NCBI GenBank assembly: GCA_016235345.1
Contig: JACRLG010000008.1
Coordinates: 1 to 50,551, forward strand
Reading direction: 5' to 3'
DNA: 50,551 nucleotides
DNA from: Deltaproteobacteria bacterium
GTDB taxonomy: Bacteria > Desulfobacterota > Desulfobacteria > Desulfobacterales > Desulfatibacillaceae
Part shown: positions 41,828 through 47,857 of the stretch, piece after piece
How the letters are laid out: the number at the start of each line of letters is the position of its first letter
How positions within the stretch are numbered: the stretch's first letter is position 1
Notes under the pieces: model-generated
What the model was told of the DNA's origin: nothing
The model's input: the letters and a program-made list of their open reading frames with translations, nothing else
The model's database searches: none
Translations under genes and position numbers: made by a program

Positions 41828-43459
41828 TCACTTGTGCTCGATTACCATTGTGTCGCCGAACTTGTTGTGGAACTTGGTGCCCCGCGTGAGGATCGAGCGG
41901 TAGCGCTCGTCGGCGATCACCGCCTGGTTGGGAAATTCCTCGCTGGCCATCATGGTGCACAGCAAGGTTTCGTCGTCCAGGTGCTTTATGTGCTCCCAGT
42001 CCGCGTCCACCCACACCACCAGGGCCTTTTCCCCCAGTTTTTCCAGCGCCGCCCAGCGGGTGATCTCCTCCAGCGGTTTCACAGCCCCTGAAAACTCCGT
42101 AAGCAGGCTGAACAGAAGCGAGGGCTGGTTGAGTTTTTCCACGGCCAGGAGCCGCGCCAGACGGTTCTTGGCTGTTGTCGCCGCCTTGTAGAGAACCGGG
42201 GGGCTCTCGGAATCGAGAATTTCGTGGGCCTCCTGGTAGGCGTCCATTTCTGCGGCAGCGCCCTGAACAGCGGTGGCGTAAACCTTTTTCACCTCAGGAT
42301 GGGTGAACTCGGTGGGGGGCTTGTCCCGTAAAAGGGTGGGCAGTTTTCCCAAAAAGGCCGAGATGGTGATCTTTTCCATTTCAGCCATGAATGGCCTTTT
42401 TCCGATTTTGGCTTCCGCCGCCGCGCGCACCGCGCGGGCTGAATTTTTCGCGGCAAGGTGTTCGAGCGCTTCGGGGTCGCGTATCCTGGCCACTGCGGCA
42501 AGGCGCACCCGGTAATCCGGGTCGGTTTCGCATGTCCTCAGAATAAGGGCGAAATCGCCCGTGCGCGATACCGCCGCAATGCGCACCCGGTAGCTTAAGT
42601 CCCTTATGCAGGTTTTGGCGAGCACCTCGTCGCTTACCATCCGGGCCGCAGCAAGGCGCATTCTTGGGTCGGGATCCGACTGGGCGACGCTTTCGCAAAG
42701 TGTGGGGGCCGATACCCTGGTGAGGGCCTCCCAGCGGAAAAGGGTGTTGGCCCTGCTTTTGACTATGGCGTAAAGGGCCGCCGGGTCGGTTATGCGGGCA
42801 AGGGCGGAAAAGGCGTATGGGAGGACTCCGGGGTCCTCGATTTCCATGAACTGGGCAAAGGGTTCGGCCAGGGTCCTGGCAAGGCCCGGATCGCCCTTTA
42901 CGGGCAGGGACGCCAGCTTTTCCACCGCAGCCATTCGCAAGGGCACGTTTTTGCTTTTAAGCGCCACCTGGGACAATACGGCCGGGTCTTCCATGCGTTT
43001 TACGGCATTGATGCGCGTGGCCACCGTGACGCTCTTGGCCGCCACCTCCAGAAGGGCTTTCGAGTCGGTGATTCTTTTCACGGCGGCGGTGCGCACGTGT
43101 TCGTTGTCGTTTTGGCAGGCGATTTCCACCAGAAGCGTCTGGTCATTGGTGCGGTCAACGGCCCCTATGCGCACCTGGGTGTCAGGATGATCCGCAGCGA
43201 GTCCTTTAATGATCCGCTTGTCCCGTATCCGGCCAAGGGCGGCAAGGCGCACCTTGGGGTTGTCATCCTCCCTCACCATGCGGGTAAGCAGGCTCTCGTC
43301 CGTAAGCTTTGCCGCAACCGCCAGGCGCACCCGGAAAACGGGATCGGAAAAGGCGAGCTTTTCGAGAATCTCCGGCTCCGTTATCTCCTTCACCGAAGCA
43401 ATGCGGACCTCCGGGTCCGAGTGCTTCCACTTGGGTCTTATGCTGTCCAGAAGGCTCAT
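41828..43459 (-). CDS. HEAT/LRV-like repeat protein
   Basis: A 543-residue soluble protein. Residues about 10-350 are short alpha repeats of about 22-24 residues. Their core is D(P/x)xxxVRxAAVxRIxDxxxL (for example DNPKVRLAALGRIRDKRII, DTQVRIGAVDRTNDQTLL, DYRVRLAAVARIRDPEAL). This resembles leucine-rich-repeat-variant (LRV) or PBS-lyase HEAT-like repeats. No Fe-S cysteine cluster is visible. The C-terminal part (370-543) is helical. The partner is unknown. I start at the ATG at 43459 with GAGGAG upstream. It is monocistronic behind nadB and a hairpin element. Confidence 0.6.
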   Translation of the reverse strand: MSLLDSIRPKWKHSDPEVRIASVKEITEPEILEKLAFSDPVFRVRLAVAAKLTDESLLTRMVREDDNPKVRLAALGRIRDKRIIKGLAADHPDTQVRIGAVDRTNDQTLLVEIACQNDNEHVRTAAVKRITDSKALLEVAAKSVTVATRINAVKRMEDPAVLSQVALKSKNVPLRMAAVEKLASLPVKGDPGLARTLAEPFAQFMEIEDPGVLPYAFSALARITDPAALYAIVKSRANTLFRWEALTRVSAPTLCESVAQSDPDPRMRLAAARMVSDEVLAKTCIRDLSYRVRIAAVSRTGDFALILRTCETDPDYRVRLAAVARIRDPEALEHLAAKNSARAVRAAAEAKIGKRPFMAEMEKITISAFLGKLPTLLRDKPPTEFTHPEVKKVYATAVQGAAAEMDAYQEAHEILDSESPPVLYKAATTAKNRLARLLAVEKLNQPSLLFSLLTEFSGAVKPLEEITRWAALEKLGEKALVVWVDADWEHIKHLDDETLLCTMMASEEFPNQAVIADERYRSILTRGTKFHNKFGDTMVIEHK

Positions 43460-43531
43460 GGGACTCCTCGCCAAAAAAGGGTGATGCGGCTATCCCGACA
43501 GCGTTTTAACGGCGTTGACGATATATTTTGG

Positions 43532-43680
43532 CAACCTGTTGCAAACGGCACGCCGCGCAGCCTGATCAAAAACGATGAAATGCAAGGAAGCTGAGCGGCG
43601 CGGGGAGGAATAATACTTTTCGTATATGACGACCCGCGCCGCGAAACCTGACACAGCAGTTCGCGTTTTTGGACAGGCGC
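43532..43680 (-). repeat. Dispersed hairpin element, copy 6
   Basis: Read on the minus strand it begins at the first base after the nadB stop. The outer arms are GCGCCTGTCCAAAAACGCGAA and TTCATCGTTTTTGATCAGGCTG. The inner stem pairs GCGGCGCGGG (43595-43604) with CCCGCGCCGC (43633-43642). The apex is ATAC-TTTTC-GTAT (43613-43625), a compensated version of the usual GTAC/GTAC pair. The end has CAACAGGTTG, weakly related to the ends of copies 1 and 4. Confidence 0.85.
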
Positions 43681-45324
43681 CTAGTTAACGAACGGACGCC
43701 GCAATATGGAATCCTTACTCCAAAGCCTGTCATCCTTTGACGGATGATCTATGTTGTAATGAAGGCCCCTGCTCTCGCATCGCCGCTGTGCGCACTGGAT
43801 GATTAGATGGGCCAGAAGTGCTATGTTCCTTAGCTCCAGCAGGTCCGCCGTCACCTTGAAATCCCAGTAGTAGTCCCTTATTTCCTTCATGATGTTTTCC
43901 ACGCGGTTTCCGGCGCGGGCCAGGCGCTTGTTGGAGCGCACGATTCCCACGTAGTTCCACATGAAGCGCCTTATCTCGTCCCAGTTGTGGGTGACCACTA
44001 TGCCCTCGTCGGAATCCGTGGTGCCCACCTCGTCCCAGGCGGGCGGAGACGGGGCGCTTTCCACCGAGGCAAGGTCCTTCAGGGCTTGGGCTGCTGCCCG
44101 GTCCGCGTAAACCAGGGCCTCCAGAAGCGAGTTGGAGGCCAGCCGGTTGGCCCCGTGAAGGCCGGTGCAGGCGCATTCCCCAACGGCGTAGAGGTTGGCC
44201 ACGTCGGTCTTGCCCTCCAGGTCGGTGACAACCCCGCCGCACATGTAATGGGCCGCCGGGACCACCGGAAGGGGGTCCTTTGTCATGTCGTAGCCGAATT
44301 CCAGGCATTTTTCGTAAAGGTTGGGAAAGCGCTCCCGAACCATTCCGGGGTCCTCGTGGGAGATGTCCAGAAAGACCGATTCCGCGCCGCTTTTCTTGAG
44401 TTCAGCGTCAATGGCCCTGGCCACCACGTCCCGACAGGCCAGTTCCTTCTGAACCGGATCGTATTTTTCCATGAAACGTCGGCCCTTGTGATCAAGGAGA
44501 TAGGCCCCCTCCCCTCTCACCGCCTCGGAAATGAGGAAGTTCTTGGCCTGGGGGTGGTATAGGCAGGTGGGATGGAACTGCACGAATTCCAGGTTGGCCA
44601 CGCTGGCTCCCGCCCTGTATCCCATGGCTATGCCGTCGCCGGTGGCCACGTCCGGGTTGGAGGTGTAAAGGTAGACCTTGCCCGCTCCGCCGGTGGCCAG
44701 AAGGGTTATGGCTGCGGCGAAGGTGTGAACGGTGTTGGTTTCGGTTTCCAGCACGTAGGCCCCGCAGCAGGATTCCTGGTGGGAGGTCACCACCGAACCA
44801 CGGCGGATGCGGGTGGAATGGGTGACAAGGTCTACTGCCACGTGGTTTTCGAAGATGGTGATCCTGGGGTTGGCCTCCGCCGACTCCACCAGGACCCTCT
44901 CCACCTCCCGGCCCGTCATGTCAGCCGCGTGGACTATGCGGTTCATCGAGTGGCCGCCCTCCCGGCCTAGGTCGAGGCAGGGGCCGTCGTTTTCCGGCGC
45001 TTCGTCGGTGGGGCCGGCCAGGTTGAACCGGACCCCCATTTCCATTAGCTCCCGTATCCGGGCCGGGCCGTCCTTCACCACCATTTCCACCACGTCCGGA
45101 TGGCACAGGCCGTCTCCCGCCGCGTGGGTGTCGGTTATGTGAGCCTCGAAGGTGTCCGCCGCCGAGGACACCGAGGCTATGCCGCCCTGGGCCTGGCTGG
45201 TGTTGGTGTCGGATATGCCCCTCTTGGTGACCACGGCCACGGTGCCGAAATCAGCCACCTTGAGTGCGAAGGTGAGCCCCGCTACACCGCTTCCGATAAC
45301 CAGAAAATCGAACTTGTATTCCAT
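43681..45324 (-). CDS. nadB: L-aspartate oxidase
   Basis: A 547-residue FAD enzyme of the NAD synthesis pathway that makes iminoaspartate. The N-terminal FAD site is GSGVAGLTFAL (12-22), followed by TKRGISDTNTSQAQGGIA and the substrate region HSMNRIVHAADMTGREVE. Near residue 370 is the AHYMCGGVVTDLEG segment and then ECACTGLHGANRLASNSLLEAL. The long C-terminal helical part matches NadB rather than fumarate reductase. In anaerobes it is thought to use fumarate as acceptor. nadA is not in the window. A hairpin element abuts its stop. Confidence 0.95.
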   Translation of the reverse strand: MEYKFDFLVIGSGVAGLTFALKVADFGTVAVVTKRGISDTNTSQAQGGIASVSSAADTFEAHITDTHAAGDGLCHPDVVEMVVKDGPARIRELMEMGVRFNLAGPTDEAPENDGPCLDLGREGGHSMNRIVHAADMTGREVERVLVESAEANPRITIFENHVAVDLVTHSTRIRRGSVVTSHQESCCGAYVLETETNTVHTFAAAITLLATGGAGKVYLYTSNPDVATGDGIAMGYRAGASVANLEFVQFHPTCLYHPQAKNFLISEAVRGEGAYLLDHKGRRFMEKYDPVQKELACRDVVARAIDAELKKSGAESVFLDISHEDPGMVRERFPNLYEKCLEFGYDMTKDPLPVVPAAHYMCGGVVTDLEGKTDVANLYAVGECACTGLHGANRLASNSLLEALVYADRAAAQALKDLASVESAPSPPAWDEVGTTDSDEGIVVTHNWDEIRRFMWNYVGIVRSNKRLARAGNRVENIMKEIRDYYWDFKVTADLLELRNIALLAHLIIQCAQRRCESRGLHYNIDHPSKDDRLWSKDSILRRPFVN

Positions 45325-45438
45325 CGCAAGATAAAGGTCGGCGGATGAAAACGGCCTTTCGGATAAGCCGGTTGCACCCGTCCTCCCTCCCCTTTCAATT
45401 TATCTATAAACCTGTTGGGCGTTTTTGATTCGGCCCGC

Positions 45439-46098
45439 CTAAAACCTGCTTCGATGCTGTCTCGATTTTATGGCAAGGCCGAGAAATATCCCCGCCGCAA
45501 TGACCCCGGCTCCAGCCAGAAACCATTTTACGGGCTGCCCGTTTCGGGCGTCCTCAAGCCGTTTTTTCGCGGCATAGGCTTCCAGCTTAAGGCTTGCCAG
45601 TTCCGCGCGGGCCTTGTCGAGGTCCCGGCGAAGGGCCAGGGCCTGCCCGGAGTCTTTGGCCAGGGCCTCGTAAGCCGCCCGCGACCGGGAGGCCTGATTT
45701 TGGGCGTCGAAAAGTCCCTTTGCCAGGGCTTCCCTGGCGCGCAAAAGCTCCTGGGCCTTCTGTTCAAGCGCCGCAACTTTCGCCTTTTCCCCGGAAAGGG
45801 CCTTTGAAACGCCGTCGTAAAGGAGGCTCTTGGGCTCCTTGTCCGTAAGATAGCGGGATAACGCCCAGCCCTCCCTGCCGGGGGCCAGTCGGACGCGGGT
45901 CCAGCCGCCCTGTCGGGACACCGCCTCCAGGGCCTGGCCGCTTCCCACAACGGCAACTATGCGGTTCTGGGGGTCAGGGCCGGTGTGCAGGGTCACCGAA
46001 TTCTGGTCATCCACATAGAGGGTTTCGGCAAGGCAGGCCGGGGCAAAACCTCCCGATGCGGCAAGGAGAAGACTGAAAAACACGGAAAAAAACTTCAT
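45439..46098 (-). CDS. SH3b-coiled-coil membrane protein
   Basis: A 219-residue protein with a signal peptide (about 1-24). A bacterial SH3 domain follows (about 25-90; VTLHTGPDPQNRIVAVVGSG, then GWTRVRLAPGREGW), then a long coiled coil (about 105-185). A C-terminal membrane helix (about 193-212; FLAGAGVIAAGIFLGLAI) and a basic end complete it. The layout matches the TIGR04211-type SH3 and anchor proteins known in proteobacteria. It may bind cell wall. The ATG at 46098 is preceded by GGGTGTCTCCC with a weak ribosome-binding site. Confidence 0.72.
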   Translation of the reverse strand: MKFFSVFFSLLLAASGGFAPACLAETLYVDDQNSVTLHTGPDPQNRIVAVVGSGQALEAVSRQGGWTRVRLAPGREGWALSRYLTDKEPKSLLYDGVSKALSGEKAKVAALEQKAQELLRAREALAKGLFDAQNQASRSRAAYEALAKDSGQALALRRDLDKARAELASLKLEAYAAKKRLEDARNGQPVKWFLAGAGVIAAGIFLGLAIKSRQHRSRF

Positions 46099-46284
46099 GG
46101 GAGACACCCCGCGCCTTGGGTGCGAAGAGGCATGGCCCGTTCCGAATGGTCTTTCAGGAGCCGCCAGCGATGCCCCGGCAATGGCAAAACTGAGCCAAAC
46201 CACGTGAAAAGTCAAGGATAATGCGGCGGCGGCCCATTTCCCGCCATTCGTTCCGGGCTGGTTTTTCCGTAAATGAACGGGCCG

Positions 46285-46986
46285 TTACAGGATGGATGCA
46301 GCCAAACGCTCCCACAACGGCCCTGCATGAAAGGCCGCAAGCCGCCAGAGCTTTTCCAGAAAATGATGCCAGGGCGCTTCCGGGTTCATGGTGAGCAAAA
46401 AAACATGGGGCAAGATGATTGAATTGGCGAACGCCACGAAACCGTAGGAGAAAATCAATCCGTATTTTTTAAGGTCAGACTGGTGCGGACGGCACGAGTG
46501 GAGAAGGCAAAGCACGTGGTGCATCAGGGCCATTCCCACGAAAAAAGCCGTAAAGGGCAGGATGAAAGGCGCCGCGCGAACCCATACCAGAAGGCGGAAG
46601 GCGGCCAGGCCGAAAACGGCCCAGACGGGAAAAAAGTACGGGGCCAGAACAACGAAAATATTGGTACGCGTAAGGTGGGCGTATCCGCCCTGGTTTTGGG
46701 ACGCGTAAAACTTGAGGGGTTTGCCGCCGCTTAAAACGCAGGCGATGGTGTGGCAAAGCTCGTGGGTGAAGGTGCCGAAAAAATCCCCCACGCCTATGAA
46801 ACGGTGGATCAGAAGGTAGGCCCCGGCTCCGGCCAGAACTCCCAATCGTATATCATTGAGCGGCCTTGTTTGAAACGCTTCGAGCCCGGCTGCGTAAAAC
46901 AGGAAAATCCCCAAGGAAAAAAGGAGCACCCCGAAAAAGGACCGGGCAAGCGTTCCCCCCTCGCTTTTCGACCGTGGCGCGGCCAT
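46285..46986 (-). CDS. M50-type membrane metallopeptidase-like protein
   Basis: A 233-residue membrane protein with about five hydrophobic segments. The zinc motif HExxH is present (H75, E76, H79; THELCHTIA). A later Asp-containing LDG-type site is not seen; instead there is a His-rich NPEAPWHHF. It is short for site-2 proteases and lacks a PDZ domain, so peptidase activity is uncertain. The ATG at 46986 shares one base with the stop of the preceding kinase-like gene (TAATG). Confidence 0.6.
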   Translation of the reverse strand: MAAPRSKSEGGTLARSFFGVLLFSLGIFLFYAAGLEAFQTRPLNDIRLGVLAGAGAYLLIHRFIGVGDFFGTFTHELCHTIACVLSGGKPLKFYASQNQGGYAHLTRTNIFVVLAPYFFPVWAVFGLAAFRLLVWVRAAPFILPFTAFFVGMALMHHVLCLLHSCRPHQSDLKKYGLIFSYGFVAFANSIILPHVFLLTMNPEAPWHHFLEKLWRLAAFHAGPLWERLAASIL

Positions 46987-47750
46987 TATTCGCCGGTATG
47001 CCCGGTGGAAGGCAGCCCGAATTTTTCCCGGAAAGCCGTCTCGACAAGCCTTGCCGCCAGTTCCGTGGAGCGAAGGTGCTCCCGGTTGATGATCATGTCG
47101 AACTCGTAAGCCGAGGCTATGTCCACGTTGAAGATATTCTTGAAATAGTCCTTCTGCTCGGCGTCGATCTGGTCCAGCTTGGGCGAAGCCTCGTCCTCAG
47201 AAACGGAAAGGGCCTCGGCCAGCCTTTTGGTGCGAAATTCCTTTGAGGCGATGAATCTTACCGCCAAAACCCGCTCGCGGGGAAGCATGAGATGCGTTCC
47301 GCGTCCCACGAAAATGGTGGAACCCATGCCTGCCAGGGAGAACACCGTGCTGAAAAGCTGGCGGGCGAACTCGTTTCCGGCGAAGGATTTTTCGCCGTAG
47401 ATGGCCGAAAGCACCTCCTTCAGTCGTCCGGGATATTTTTCGTCAAAGGCCCGGAAGGTTTTTTTGCTCAATTCGTTTGAAGTTGCGATGTGCTCTAAAA
47501 CTTCCCGGTCAACCACCTTCAAGCCCGTGCGGTTTGAAACGATGTCGGCGATTTCAAGCGCCCCGACGCCAATCTTGCGGGAAAAGCAGATGCAAGGGGG
47601 GATGTTGACCGTGGAAAAACTGCGGCGCATCCTCTCAGGGGCCTTTTCCATGTCGGAGATGTATTTTTGGGCGACGCTTTCGGCTTCGGGCCTTTTTTTG
47701 GCGTAGGCTCCGGGCGTGTACTCCTTGCCGCCTATGAAATATTTTACCAT
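46986..47750 (-). CDS. Cytidylate-kinase-like protein
   Basis: A 254-residue protein of the cytidylate-kinase-like family. It has a modified P-loop (CFSRKIGVGALEIAD, residues about 55-70), then VVDREVLEHIA and FVGRGTHLML as further family blocks. An N-terminal 50-residue extension precedes the P-loop. The P-loop lacks the usual SGG tract, so nucleotide binding may differ. I start at the ATG at 47750 with AGGAGG upstream. It is translationally coupled to the M50 gene. Confidence 0.65.
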   Translation of the reverse strand: MVKYFIGGKEYTPGAYAKKRPEAESVAQKYISDMEKAPERMRRSFSTVNIPPCICFSRKIGVGALEIADIVSNRTGLKVVDREVLEHIATSNELSKKTFRAFDEKYPGRLKEVLSAIYGEKSFAGNEFARQLFSTVFSLAGMGSTIFVGRGTHLMLPRERVLAVRFIASKEFRTKRLAEALSVSEDEASPKLDQIDAEQKDYFKNIFNVDIASAYEFDMIINREHLRSTELAARLVETAFREKFGLPSTGHTGE

Positions 47751-47803
47751 CCCTCCTCCTTGGCCGTTTTGGACAGCGTATATGACGGGCTCTTTTAACA
47801 CCA

Positions 47804-47830
47804 GGGGCGGCCTTTTTCAAGGGCCGCCCC
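47804..47830 (-). terminator. GC-rich hairpin between the surface protein gene and the kinase-like gene
   Basis: GGGGCGGCC (47804-47812) pairs with GGCCGCCCC (47822-47830), a 9-bp perfect stem in the gap after the large surface-protein gene. On the minus strand only a loose T-rich tract follows, so termination is probable but not certain. Confidence 0.5.
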
Positions 47831-47857
47831 GGAAAGGTTCAACGGACTGCCTGTCTG

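Noticed and set aside
29536-43680. Hairpin elements as integron attC sites
   Set aside because: Fixed arms with a variable centre recall attC. However, the elements follow ordinary housekeeping genes on both strands at wide distances, the arms do not match the attC core-site consensus, and no integrase is visible.
29536-43680. Hairpin elements as a CRISPR array
   Set aside because: Copies are kilobases apart and each is a single long hairpin, with no spacer-repeat periodicity and no cas genes.
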